Of a stretch of DNA of 64,000 bases, positions 56,002-64,000 are shown piece after piece. Below the pieces are notes generated by a model that saw only the letters and a program-made list of their open reading frames with translations, had not been told where the DNA came from and did not search any database. The stretch covers positions 124,001 to 188,000 of the forward strand of contig NZ_JAUXQZ010000014.1 of assembly GCF_030682035.1 (NCBI RefSeq). Direction: 5' to 3'. The first letter of the stretch is position 1, and the number at the start of each line of letters is the position of its first letter. The DNA comes from Brevundimonas sp. (GTDB taxonomy: Bacteria > Pseudomonadota > Alphaproteobacteria > Caulobacterales > Caulobacteraceae). The position numbers and the translations under genes are program-made.

Positions 56002-57147
56002 TCAGGGCTTGCGACGGACTTCGCCGCCCTGCGTCATCAGGCAAGCGACCACGATGTCGTCGTCCATCGGCACGTTGAACTCGCCCTCCTTGGTGATCAC
56101 GAGCTTGAGAAAGTCCAGCACATTGCGTGCGTACAGGCTCGAGCTGTCAGCCGCCACCAGGGCCGAGAGGTCGGTCTCGCCGACCAGCGTGACGCCATGC
56201 TTGACCACGGTCTTGCCGGCTTCGGTGAGGGGGCAGTTGCCGCCCGGGCCCCCGCTGGGGCCCTCGGGTCCCTTGCCGGCGGCCATATCGACGATCACCG
56301 AGCCCGGCTTCATGGACTGGACCATCTCTTCGGTGATGAGCACCGGCGCCGCCCGCCCCGGGATCAGCGCGGTGCTGATGACGATGTCGGCCGCGGCCAC
56401 GCGCTTGGCCACTTCGACCTTCTGGCGGTCCAGCCAGCTTTGCGGCATGGGCCTGGCGTAGCCGCCCACGCCTTCGGCGGCCTCTTTTTCCTCGGGCGTC
56501 TCGTAGGACACGTCGATGAACTTGGCGCCCAGGCTTTCCACCTGTTCCTTGACCGAGGGCCGCACGTCGCTGGCCTCGATCACGGCGCCCAGGCGCTTGG
56601 CCGTGGCGATGGCCTGCAGCCCCGCCACCCCCACGCCCAGGATGACCACGCGCGCGGCCTTGATGGTGCCGGCGGCCGTCATGAGCATGGGGAACAGGCG
56701 CTGGTACTTGTCGGCGGCCATGATCACCGCCTTGTAGCCGGCGATATTGGCCTGGCTGGAGAGCACGTCCATGCCCTGTGCGCGTGTCGTGCGCGGCGCG
56801 GCTTCCAGCGCAAAGCTGGTCAGCCCGGCGGCGGCCAGGCGCTGCAGGTTGTCGCGGTCGAAGGGGTTGAGCAGGCCGACGAGCGCCGTGCCCGGCTTCA
56901 TCAGGCTGAGTTCGTCGGCGGCGGGGCTGCGCACCTTGAGCACGAGGGCGCAGCCGAAGGCGCCGGCGCGGTCGGCGAGCTCGGCGCCGGCGGCGGCGTA
57001 GGCGGCGTCGGTGGCGCTGGCAGCGACACCGGCGCCGGACTGCACCTTGATCACATGGCCCTGTGCCTTGAGCTTCTTGGCTGTCTCGGGGGTGACCGCC
57101 ACGCGGGTCTCGCCCGCCGCGGTCTCGAGTGGAACGCCGATGAGCAT
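56002..57147 (-). CDS. pntAA: NAD(P) transhydrogenase subunit alpha, NAD-binding part
   Basis: A 381-residue soluble dI domain that binds NADH. It begins MLIGVPLETAAGETRVAVTP. The Rossmann motif is VVILGVGVAGLQAIATAKRL. The RQD-loop-like segment YETPEEKEAAEGVGGYARPM and AADIVISTALIPGRAAPVLI are typical. GGAGA at good spacing supports the ATG at 57147. It is the first gene of pntAA-pntAB-pntB, transcribed leftward. Confidence 0.96.
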   Translation of the reverse strand: MLIGVPLETAAGETRVAVTPETAKKLKAQGHVIKVQSGAGVAASATDAAYAAAGAELADRAGAFGCALVLKVRSPAADELSLMKPGTALVGLLNPFDRDNLQRLAAAGLTSFALEAAPRTTRAQGMDVLSSQANIAGYKAVIMAADKYQRLFPMLMTAAGTIKAARVVILGVGVAGLQAIATAKRLGAVIEASDVRPSVKEQVESLGAKFIDVSYETPEEKEAAEGVGGYARPMPQSWLDRQKVEVAKRVAAADIVISTALIPGRAAPVLITEEMVQSMKPGSVIVDMAAGKGPEGPSGGPGGNCPLTEAGKTVVKHGVTLVGETDLSALVAADSSSLYARNVLDFLKLVITKEGEFNVPMDDDIVVACLMTQGGEVRRKP

Positions 57148-57268
57148 GTGCGTCTCCTCGTCTTTGCAGGCTTGAGTTGGGGCGGGCGACGCTACCACAA
57201 CGGCGGTGGCGGCATGGCCTGGGCGCGGGCCCGGCGGCCGCGTGGCGAAGGACGGGCGGCGGGTGGCG

Positions 57269-57652
57269 CTACGCCATGCGGCGCTGTTCGGTTTCGTGGG
57301 CGGCTTCGCAATCGATGCAGCGCTGGGCCCAGGGCTCGGCCTTCAGGCGGTCGAACGGGATATCGGCGCCGCAATCGCTGCACAGGCCGTATTTGCCGTT
57401 GCGTACACGCGCCAGCGCCTGGCTGACGCGGGCGAGTTCACGCAGCTCGAGGTCGGACAGCGCCATGTCGAGCACGCGTTCGCCTTCGCGCTGGGCGGCA
57501 TCGTGGCCGTCCAGCTCCAGCACCTCATGGGCATGCTCGGCGCGCGTCATGCCGCCCTGGTGGTCGGAGACGCGCGCGTCGAGCTGGCGCTTGAGCGCCA
57601 ACAGTTCGGCTTCCAGCATGGCGCGCTGGCCCGCGGTCAAGCGCTCGTCCAT
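57269..57652 (-). CDS. DksA/TraR-type zinc-finger protein
   Basis: A 127-residue protein with a helical coiled-coil N-terminal half (MLEAELLALKRQLDARVSDH and a second helix ALSDLELRELARVSQALARV) and the four-cysteine zinc finger CSDCGADIPF with CIDCEAAHE. DksA-family proteins insert into the RNA polymerase secondary channel. The GKYGLCSDCGADIPFDRL segment is normal for the family, but the coiled-coil tip acidic pair of true DksA is not evident, so this is likely a paralogue. It stands alone before pntAA on the same strand. Confidence 0.9.
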   Translation of the reverse strand: MDERLTAGQRAMLEAELLALKRQLDARVSDHQGGMTRAEHAHEVLELDGHDAAQREGERVLDMALSDLELRELARVSQALARVRNGKYGLCSDCGADIPFDRLKAEPWAQRCIDCEAAHETEQRRMA

Positions 57653-57792
57653 GGCAACCACCCCCAAGAAGTTTCGTCCAGGGTCGCACCAATGAACTGG
57701 CGGCGCCTTGAGCCGGGTCAATGCTTGTGCGCGCGCGGCCTTCGCGCGGCCCCGCAGCCCTCTCGGCACCGGCCTCCTAGAATCGCCCGGCC

Positions 57793-59016
57793 ATGCTGCC
57801 CCCCACCCTGCCCCAGGCCTGCGACGTGCTCGTCGTCGGCGCCGGCCCGGCCGGCAGCGCCTGTGCCCATCACCTGGCTGCGGGCGGGCTGGACGTGGTG
57901 CTGGCCGACCAGCACGACTTCCCGCGCGACAAGGTCTGCGGCGACGGCCTCATCCCCGACGCCCACGCCGCGCTGCGCCGCCTGGGCGTATACGACGAGG
58001 TGGCGGCGCTGGCGATGCACGTGCCGCATGTGCGCTGCGTCGGCCCCCGCGGCGGCCATGTCGACGTGCCGGGCACGCTCTCGGTATTGCCGCGCAAGGT
58101 GCTGGACCATGTGCTGGTGCGCGCCGCGCAGCGCGCCGGCGCGCGGCTGCTCACGCCGCTGCGCTTCGAGGCGCCGCTGCTCGAAGGCGAGCGGGTGGTC
58201 GGTGCACGGCTGCGCAGCGGCGAGGCCACGCACGAGATCGCCGCGCACTGGGTGGTGCTGGCCACCGGCGCGGCGCCCGGGCCGCTCACCGCCGCCGGCC
58301 TGTGCGAACGCCACACGCCCAGCGGCGTGGCGCTGCGCGGCTATGTGAGGAACGAGGCCATGGGGGAGCGCATCCAGCAGCTGCAACTCGTCTGGCACCC
58401 GCGGCTGCGGGGCGGCTACGGCTGGATCTTCCCGGCGCCGGGGGGCCTGTTCAACATCGGCGCCGGGCTCACCGGCAGCCACATCACGCAGCGCAACGGC
58501 AAGGGGCGCATGCAGGACGTGAACCTGCGCCGCATGTTCGCGGACTTCTGCGCCGTCTATGCGCCTGCCGCCGAGCTGATGGCCGGCGGTGAACTGCAGG
58601 GCGAGCTCAAGGGCGCACCGCTGCGCTGTTCGTTGCAGGGCGCGCGCTGGTCGCGCCCGGGCTTGCTCGGCGTGGGCGAGGTCGTGGGCAGCACCTATGC
58701 CTTCAGCGGCGAGGGCATAGGCAAGGCCATGGAAACCGGCCTGCTCGCCGCCGAAGCCGTGCTGGCGGACGGCGGCGGGCCCGAAGCGGCGGTGCGCCAG
58801 CGCTACGAGGCCGGCCTGCGCGGGCTGCAGCCCAAGTTCGACCTCTACGAAACCGCCAGCCGCGTCAACCAGTACCCCTGGCTGGCCGATCTGGTGGTCT
58901 GGCGCGGCCGGCGCAGCGCACGCATCCTGCGCCGCCTCAGCGGCGTGCTCGAGGAAACGCAGAACCCGGGGCGCCTGTTCACCTGGCGCGGCCTGACCAA
59001 GCTGTTGTTCGAGTGA
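57793..59016 (+). CDS. Geranylgeranyl reductase-family FAD-dependent oxidoreductase
   Basis: A 407-residue flavoprotein. The N-terminal dinucleotide fold VLVVGAGPAGSACAHHLAAG and the substrate-side motif FPRDKVCGDGLIPDAHAALR define the geranylgeranyl reductase/halogenase-like branch. GYGWIFPAPGGLFNIGAG and the second FAD contact GEGIGKAMETGLLAAEAV follow. These enzymes reduce isoprenoid double bonds or hydroxylate aromatic substrates; the pathway is not shown by neighbours. The ATG at 57793 matches the expected start. It is divergent from the DksA-type gene. Confidence 0.88.
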   Translation: MLPPTLPQACDVLVVGAGPAGSACAHHLAAGGLDVVLADQHDFPRDKVCGDGLIPDAHAALRRLGVYDEVAALAMHVPHVRCVGPRGGHVDVPGTLSVLPRKVLDHVLVRAAQRAGARLLTPLRFEAPLLEGERVVGARLRSGEATHEIAAHWVVLATGAAPGPLTAAGLCERHTPSGVALRGYVRNEAMGERIQQLQLVWHPRLRGGYGWIFPAPGGLFNIGAGLTGSHITQRNGKGRMQDVNLRRMFADFCAVYAPAAELMAGGELQGELKGAPLRCSLQGARWSRPGLLGVGEVVGSTYAFSGEGIGKAMETGLLAAEAVLADGGGPEAAVRQRYEAGLRGLQPKFDLYETASRVNQYPWLADLVVWRGRRSARILRRLSGVLEETQNPGRLFTWRGLTKLLFE

Positions 59017-59160
59017 GCGCCGGCAACCCCCTGCCGCTGTGGCGAGTTCGAACCCATCGGCAGGTCGTTCGCACGCTGCCGGCCGCCGCCCACCCCGCCA
59101 GACCGACCCTTCGCCGCACACCGCAGCGCGCCGCGGCAGGGCGCTTCTAGACTGCGCCGC

Positions 59161-60234
59161 ATGCTCTCCAAAACCATCGACTGGAGCCAACTCTGGTACC
59201 CCGGCCCGAAGCGCGCGTTCAGTCCTGACGAGATGGCACGCGCCGGCAGCGACAGGCCCAGCGCCACGCTGCTGGTCATGGCGGCCATCAACTTCGCCGC
59301 GGTGGCCTTCGTGATGCTGCAACTGGTGCCGGCGCCCCATACGGCGCGGCTGAGTGCAGCGCTGGTGGCGCTGGCGGCGATGGGCTCGGTGGCCGCCCGC
59401 TGGCTGTGGTGGCGGCCCTGGCGGCGTCCGTTGGCACTGGCCACGCTGGGCGTGCTGGGGGCCATGCTGTTGCTCTCGCTGGGAATGCGCTGGCGCGTCC
59501 CTGCGCAAGCCGACCGCTACCCCGTGGCCCTGGCGTTCAGCATCGGCGGCGCCGCGTTGGTGGTGGCGCTGTGGTTCCTGGTGGTGTGGCGCGCGCAACA
59601 GATCGAGGCCCGCCTGCGTGAACAGGCCGAGCGCGAGGCCGCCATCGAGATGGCGCGCCGACTGGCTGCTGCGCAACTCGAGCCGCATTTCCTGTTCAAC
59701 ACGCTGGCCTCGGTGCAGCACTGGGTGCAGACCAAGGATGACCGGGCCGCACCGCTGCTGGCCGCGCTCACCGGTTACCTGCGCGCCACGCTGCCGATGT
59801 TCAACCGCGCGCTCATCCCGGCGGGCGACGAGCTCGTGGCCGTCGAGGGCTACCTGCAGGTGATGCAGGCACGCATGGGCGTCGCACGCCTTTCCTGGCG
59901 GATCGACGTCGACGATCCTCTGCGCACGCTGCCGCTGCCGCCGGGCCTGCTGCTGACCCTGGTGGAAAACGCCCTCGAGCATGGCGTGGAGCCCCGCGTC
60001 GGCGGCGGCGAGGTGCTGCTCACATTGCGCCGCCACGCCGAAGAAGCGGTGTTCGTGGTGCAGGACAACGGCCCCGGCCCATCCGCCGAGATGGCCGAAG
60101 GCGCGGGCCTCGCCAACCTGCGCCAGCGCCTGGAGCTGACCTGTGGCGGGCAAGCGCGCCTGAGCATCGAGGCGGCCCCCGGGGGTGGCTGCCGCGCGGA
60201 AGTCCGCCTGCCATGGAGGGGACCCTTGCCATGA
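59161..60234 (+). CDS. LytS/AlgZ-type sensor histidine kinase
   Basis: A 357-residue membrane kinase. Four hydrophobic segments fill residues about 35-145. The His_kinase (pfam06580) motif is AQLEPHFLFNTLASVQHWVQ, with phospho-acceptor H176, followed by a HATPase with LVENALEHGVEP, VQDNGPGPS and GLANLRQRLEL. No extracytoplasmic sensor domain, so it probably senses membrane or intracellular state. Its stop overlaps the response regulator start (ATGA), so they form a two-gene operon. Confidence 0.94.
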   Translation: MLSKTIDWSQLWYPGPKRAFSPDEMARAGSDRPSATLLVMAAINFAAVAFVMLQLVPAPHTARLSAALVALAAMGSVAARWLWWRPWRRPLALATLGVLGAMLLLSLGMRWRVPAQADRYPVALAFSIGGAALVVALWFLVVWRAQQIEARLREQAEREAAIEMARRLAAAQLEPHFLFNTLASVQHWVQTKDDRAAPLLAALTGYLRATLPMFNRALIPAGDELVAVEGYLQVMQARMGVARLSWRIDVDDPLRTLPLPPGLLLTLVENALEHGVEPRVGGGEVLLTLRRHAEEAVFVVQDNGPGPSAEMAEGAGLANLRQRLELTCGGQARLSIEAAPGGGCRAEVRLPWRGPLP

Positions 60235-61007
60235 CCAGGGCAGTCGTCGCCGACGATGAAGAAGGCCCGCGCGAGCAGCTGCTGGCCGCCCTGCGCGTCG
60301 CCTGGCCCGAGCTCGAGGTCGTGGCCACTGCAGCCAACGGCGTCGATGCCTGGGACGCCTGGCTCGAGCACGAACCCGAGGTCTGCTTCCTGGACATCCG
60401 CATGCCCGGCCTGAGCGGCATCGACGTGGCGCGGCGCATCGCCGGGCGCACGCCGGTGGTTTTCGTCACCGCCCACGACGACCAGGCGCTGGCTGCCTTC
60501 GACGCCGGAGCGGTGGACTACGTGATGAAGCCGGTCGACCTGGCACGCTTGGCGCAGGCCTTGCAACGCGTGCGCAGCCGCTTGCAGCGGCCGCCGTCGA
60601 CCCCGGCGCCAGACCCCGCTGGACTGCAGGCCCTGCTGGAGCAGCTTGCTGGGCAGTTGCGCCGCGCACCACTGCTGGACGTGATCCAGGCTGGCGTGGG
60701 CAAGGAAGTGCGGCTGATTCGTGTGGCCGACGTCATCTATTTCGAGGCTGATGCGCGCTACACGCGGGTCGTCTACGCGGTGGACGGTGTCGGCGGCGAG
60801 GCGCTGATCCGCACGCCGCTCAAGGAGCTGCTGGCGCAGATCGACGAGCGCCAGTTCTGGCAGGTGCACCGTTCGGTCATCGTCAACCGCCTGCAGGTGG
60901 CCAGCGCGGTGCGCGTCGATGAGGGGCACATGCACCTGACGCTGCGCGCCGGGGCTGAGAAACTGCCCGTTTCGCGCCATTTTCAGGCTCTGTTCAAGGG
61001 TCAGTGA
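60231..61007 (+). CDS. LytTR-family response regulator (AlgR/LytR type)
   Basis: A 258-residue regulator. The receiver (1-120) has VVADDEEGPREQLL, phospho-acceptor D55 in VCFLDIRMPG, VFVTAHDDQALAAF and a lysine in YVMKPVDL. The C-terminal LytTR DNA-binding domain (about 155-255) contains VADVIYFEADARYTRVVY, QIDERQFWQVHRSVIVN and LPVSRHFQALF. The ATG at 60231 overlaps the kinase stop. Targets unknown; such regulators usually bind direct repeats. Confidence 0.94.
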   Translation: MTRAVVADDEEGPREQLLAALRVAWPELEVVATAANGVDAWDAWLEHEPEVCFLDIRMPGLSGIDVARRIAGRTPVVFVTAHDDQALAAFDAGAVDYVMKPVDLARLAQALQRVRSRLQRPPSTPAPDPAGLQALLEQLAGQLRRAPLLDVIQAGVGKEVRLIRVADVIYFEADARYTRVVYAVDGVGGEALIRTPLKELLAQIDERQFWQVHRSVIVNRLQVASAVRVDEGHMHLTLRAGAEKLPVSRHFQALFKGQ

Positions 61008-61070
61008 GTAAGGCTGCGGCGGTGTGCGCGGGTAGCATGCGAGGCACGACCAAGCCACGGCCTGCCCACC

Positions 61071-62768
61071 ATGCCTGCGATTCCCGTCCCGCGCTTCGAC
61101 CAGTTCTACCGCCACGCCGAACTCACCCGCCTGCTGCAGGACTACGCCGCCGCGGTGCCGCAGCTCGTGCGCCTGCAGTCCATCGGCAAGAGTTTCGAAG
61201 GGCGCGACATCTGGCTGCTGGCCATCACCAACCACGCCAGCGGCAGCGACGCCGACAAGCCCGCGTTCTGGGTCGACGGCAATATCCACGCCGCCGAGCT
61301 GACGGCCAGCACCGCCTGCCTGTACTGGCTGCACCAGCTGGTCTCGGGCTATGGAGCCGGCGACGCGAAAGTGCGCCAGTTGCTCGATACCCGTGTGGTC
61401 TACATGGTGCCGCGCCTGAACCCCGACGGCGCCGAGCTCGCGCTGGCCGACAAGCCGCGCCACATCCGCGCGTCCACGCGGCCCTACCCCTTCGACGAGG
61501 AGCCGGTCGAAGGCTTGAGCATCGAAGACGTGGACGGCGACGGCCGCGTGCTGCAGATGCGCGTGCCTGACCCGCATGGCCCGTACAAGAAGCACGCCAC
61601 CGACGCGCGCCTGATGGTGGCGCGCGAGCCCGGCGAATTCGGCGGCGAGTATTTCCGCCTCATTCCCGAAGGCACGCTGAAGAATTTCGACGGCCTGAGG
61701 ATCACCGCCAACCCGGACCGCGAAGGCCTGGACCTGAACCGCAACTTCCCGGCCTACTGGCGTCAGGAATTCGAGCAGGTCGGCGCCGGCCCCTACCCCG
61801 CCAGCGAGCCCGAGGTGCGGGCCATGGTGGAGTTCATCACCAGCCACCCGAATATCGGCGCGGCGGTGAGCTTCCACACCCACAGCGGCGTCATCCTGCG
61901 GCCCATGGGCACGCAGAGCGACGACGACATGACGCCCGAAGACCTGTGGATGTACAAGCGCCTGTCCGACATCGGCGCCAAGCTCACCGGCTACCCCGCC
62001 ATCAGCATCTTCCACGAGTTCAAGTACCACCCCAAGCAGATCATCACCGGCACCCAGGACTGGGTCTACGAGCACCTGGGGGCGCTGTTCTGGACGGTCG
62101 AGATCTGGGCCCCCAACAAGGAGGCCGGCATCACCGACTACCAGTGGATCGAGTGGTACCGCGATCACCCGGTGGAAGACGACCTGAAGCTGTTGAAGTG
62201 GAGCGACGAGCAGTGTGCCGGCAAGGCGTACGTGAACTGGTACCCCTTCCGCCACCCGCAACTGGGCATGGTGGAGATGGGCGGTTGGGACAAGATGAAC
62301 TACTGGCGCAACCCGCCGCCTCATCTGCGCGAGCGCGAGGCCGCGCGCTTCCCGGCCTGGCTGACGCAGATCGCGCTCTCGCTGCCCAAGCTCGAGGTGC
62401 TGCGCACGGAAGTGCGCGCGCTGGGCGCCGACACCTGGCGCGTGCGTTTCGCGGTGGCCAACAGCGGCTACCTGCCGGCCTACGTGACCAAGCGCGCGCT
62501 GGAACGCAAGACGGTGCGTGGCACGGTCTTCCACATCCACCTGCCCCCCGGTGTGCACATGGTCACCGGCCGTGAGCGGGTGGAAGGCGCGCAGCTCGAA
62601 GGCCACGCGCCGAAGAACTCGCAGCAGGCCTTCCTGCCCCACCGCGAAATCACGGGCGACCGTGCCGTGGTCGAGTGGGTGGTGCGCGGGCCGCGCGGCA
62701 CCGCCATCGCGCTGTCGGCCACGGCCGGCCGTGCGGGCACGGTGCACGCCGAGGTGACGCTGGATTGA
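61071..62768 (+). CDS. M14-family zinc carboxypeptidase
   Basis: A 565-residue protein. The N-terminal carboxypeptidase domain has FWVDGNIHAAELTASTACLY (zinc H and E), RLNPDGAELALAD, LDLNRNFPAYWRQEF, the third zinc ligand in VSFHTHSGVILRP and the catalytic glutamate in LFWTVEIWAPN. No signal peptide is evident, so it appears cytoplasmic. The last 150 residues form an additional beta-rich domain (VLRTEVRALGADTWRVRFAV). Such large cytoplasmic M14 peptidases are poorly characterised; peptide or acylated amino acid hydrolysis is possible. It is convergent with metW. Confidence 0.88.
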   Translation: MPAIPVPRFDQFYRHAELTRLLQDYAAAVPQLVRLQSIGKSFEGRDIWLLAITNHASGSDADKPAFWVDGNIHAAELTASTACLYWLHQLVSGYGAGDAKVRQLLDTRVVYMVPRLNPDGAELALADKPRHIRASTRPYPFDEEPVEGLSIEDVDGDGRVLQMRVPDPHGPYKKHATDARLMVAREPGEFGGEYFRLIPEGTLKNFDGLRITANPDREGLDLNRNFPAYWRQEFEQVGAGPYPASEPEVRAMVEFITSHPNIGAAVSFHTHSGVILRPMGTQSDDDMTPEDLWMYKRLSDIGAKLTGYPAISIFHEFKYHPKQIITGTQDWVYEHLGALFWTVEIWAPNKEAGITDYQWIEWYRDHPVEDDLKLLKWSDEQCAGKAYVNWYPFRHPQLGMVEMGGWDKMNYWRNPPPHLREREAARFPAWLTQIALSLPKLEVLRTEVRALGADTWRVRFAVANSGYLPAYVTKRALERKTVRGTVFHIHLPPGVHMVTGRERVEGAQLEGHAPKNSQQAFLPHREITGDRAVVEWVVRGPRGTAIALSATAGRAGTVHAEVTLD

Positions 62769-62775
62769 GGGCCGC

Positions 62776-63360
62776 TCAGGCCCGCTCGAACCTGAATACC
62801 GCCACGCTGGCCATGAGGTTGGGCCAGCGGCGCACCACGCGCCCGGCCTGCAGGCCGAAGCTGTCGGTCACGGCCAGGCCACAGCGCTGCGCGAGCACGC
62901 CGAAATCGGTATAGGTGCCGACGCGGATATTGGGCGTGTCGTACCACTCGTAGGGCAGCGCGCGCGTCACCGGCATGCGCCCGGTGGTCACGCGCAGCCG
63001 GTTGGGCCAGTGCGCGAAATTGGGAAAACTGACGATGCCGATGCGGCCCACGCGCGCGGTTTCGCGCAACATGCGCTCGGTGTTGCGCAGGTGCTGCAGG
63101 GTGTCGAGCTGCAGCACGACGTCGAAGCTCAGGTCGTCGAAGAGCGCCAGGCCTTCCTCGAGGTTGAGCTGGATGACGTCGATGCCTCGGCGCACGCTGG
63201 CCAGCACATGGGCGTCGGCGATCTCGATGCCGTAGCCGCTGCAGCCCTTGTGGTCGCGCAAGTGCGCCAGCAGCTCGCCGCTGCCGCAACCCAGGTCGAG
63301 CACACGGCTGCCCGCGGGCACCAGCTCGGCGATGATTTCGAGGTCCTTGCGTTCGCTCAC
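62776..63360 (-). CDS. metW: MetW methyltransferase-fold partner of homoserine acyltransferase
   Basis: A 194-residue AdoMet-dependent methyltransferase-fold protein. It has [60 protein letters not shown] and [20 protein letters not shown]. MetW is found next to metX in proteobacteria and is needed for full activity of MetX in methionine synthesis. Its start overlaps the metX stop by 4 nt. Confidence 0.95.
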   Translation of the reverse strand: MSERKDLEIIAELVPAGSRVLDLGCGSGELLAHLRDHKGCSGYGIEIADAHVLASVRRGIDVIQLNLEEGLALFDDLSFDVVLQLDTLQHLRNTERMLRETARVGRIGIVSFPNFAHWPNRLRVTTGRMPVTRALPYEWYDTPNIRVGTYTDFGVLAQRCGLAVTDSFGLQAGRVVRRWPNLMASVAVFRFERA

Positions 63361-64000
63361 GAGTGCCCCACGCTTTCGGTTGCGATGCGCTCGAAGTACG
63401 AACGCATGACCTGGTGGTAGCGCGGGTCGTCGAGCAGGAAGGCGTCGTGCCCGTGCGGCGCGTCGATCTCCGCGTACGACACATGGATGCGGTTGTCGAC
63501 CAGCGCCTTGACGATCTCGCGCGAGCGCGCCGGCGAGAAGCGCCAGTCGGTGACGAAGCTCACCAGCAGAAAGCCGATGCCCTGGGGTTTGCCGCGCGCC
63601 GGGGCGAAGGCGCGCGCCAGATCGCCGCCGTGCTCGCGCGCGGGGTCGAAATAGTCCAGCGCGCGGGTGATCAGCAAGTAGGTGTTGGCGTCGAAGTACT
63701 CGCTGAACTTGTCGCCCTGGTGACGCAGGTAGCTTTCGATCTGGAACTCGATGTCCTGCGTGCTGTAGGCGTAACCGATCTCGGTGCCGTCGACCAGGGG
63801 CAGGGCGCCCGGTGCGCTGCGCGTGCGGCGCCCGAACCGGGCCTCCATGGCGTCCTCGGCCAGGTAGGTGATGTGGCCGATCATGCGCGCCACGCGCAGC
63901 CCGCGTTTGGGCACCACGCCGTGGGCGTAGAAGTGGCCACCGTGGAAATCGGGGTCGGTGATGATGGCGCGACGGGCCACTTCGTTGAAGGCGATGTTCT
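63357..64000 (-). CDS. metX: Homoserine O-acyltransferase, 3' part (truncated by window edge)
   Basis: The C-terminal ~213 residues of an alpha/beta-hydrolase-fold acyltransferase that acylates homoserine in methionine synthesis. The frame continues through the edge of the window ([18 protein letters not shown]). The catalytic aspartate is in [15 protein letters not shown] and the catalytic histidine in [15 protein letters not shown]; the nucleophile serine lies beyond the window. It is followed directly by metW, as usual in Burkholderiales. Whether the donor is acetyl-CoA or succinyl-CoA cannot be told from this part. Confidence 0.95.
   Translation of the reverse strand, partial: NIAFNEVARRAIITDPDFHGGHFYAHGVVPKRGLRVARMIGHITYLAEDAMEARFGRRTRSAPGALPLVDGTEIGYAYSTQDIEFQIESYLRHQGDKFSEYFDANTYLLITRALDYFDPAREHGGDLARAFAPARGKPQGIGFLLVSFVTDWRFSPARSREIVKALVDNRIHVSYAEIDAPHGHDAFLLDDPRYHQVMRSYFERIATESVGHS

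Noticed and set aside
57718..62747. Very long minus-strand frames (811 and 965 codons) opposite the flavoprotein, two-component and M14 genes
   Set aside because: Low-complexity, arginine/histidine/glutamine-rich translations without motifs, opposite four well-recognised genes.

Overview
The window is a dense, high-GC chromosomal segment. It most likely comes from a betaproteobacterium of the order Burkholderiales, probably family Comamonadaceae. This is an inference from gene content: a type IV pilin with a PglL/TfpO-type ligase, an H1-like SWIB protein, metX-metW, three-part pntAA-pntAB-pntB, a complete liv operon, and GC-rich palindromic repeats built on a GGGCCGCCCCAAGG core. I see no rRNA, tRNA or CRISPR array. 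About 60 genes are recognisable; most are housekeeping or transport genes, with three accessory patches.

1-5.1 kb: an NhaD/SLC13-type permease, then a signalling group of Ser/Thr kinase, PP2C phosphatase, FHA protein and metallo-beta-lactamase-fold phosphodiesterase. 5.1-11.5 kb: an accessory region around a sigma-54 type IV pilin gene and its probable O-oligosaccharyltransferase. Five complete toxin-antitoxin pairs (BrnTA, CopG/ParE, DUF433/DUF5615, MntA/HepT, Phd/VapC), a HicB scrap and dispersed hairpin repeats are packed around pilA and separate it from pglL. 11.5-16.9 kb: moaC, a BepA-like M48 protease, a small holin-fold membrane protein, SWIB/H1, a DsbA-fold isomerase, an internally deleted type ISP restriction-modification relic, and a winged-helix/ATPase/STAS-like regulator behind a perfect 25-bp palindrome.

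17-30 kb: genome maintenance (uvrA, recQ, ssb), nagA, a peptide-type binding protein, then a 0.7-kb non-coding interval that is almost entirely one long inverted repeat. Next come a nucleoside-type BMP binding protein and its twin ATPase without permeases, and a divergent adenosine deaminase. 30-34.8 kb: an HD-GYP response regulator and a large hybrid histidine kinase, a probable c-di-GMP phosphorelay. 34.9-42 kb: a five-gene branched-chain amino acid ABC operon (livG-livF-binding protein-livH-livM). Beyond its 3' end lies a methyltransferase/endonuclease pair bracketed by intact livM on one side and a decayed copy of the livM 3' end on the other, the pattern expected for insertion with long target duplication.

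42-57 kb: mnmA, purC coupled to an aspartoacylase-like gene, LD-carboxypeptidase, a TonB-dependent receptor, an AmpG-like MFS permease, rsmE plus an amidase, a CopG/PIN pair, and the proton-translocating transhydrogenase. 57-64 kb: a DksA/TraR-type protein, a geranylgeranyl-reductase-type flavoprotein, a LytS/LytR-type two-component system, an M14 peptidase and metX-metW (metX runs off the right edge).

The strongest leads are: (i) the R-M island with livM duplication; (ii) GC-rich palindromic repeats inserted in frame in recQ and twice in mnmA; (iii) the giant inverted repeat at 25.4-26.1 kb; (iv) the palindrome-controlled wHTH-ATPase-STAS regulator; (v) a HepT toxin lacking the tyrosine its MntA partner should modify; (vi) a LivF ATPase with arginine in place of the Walker A lysine.
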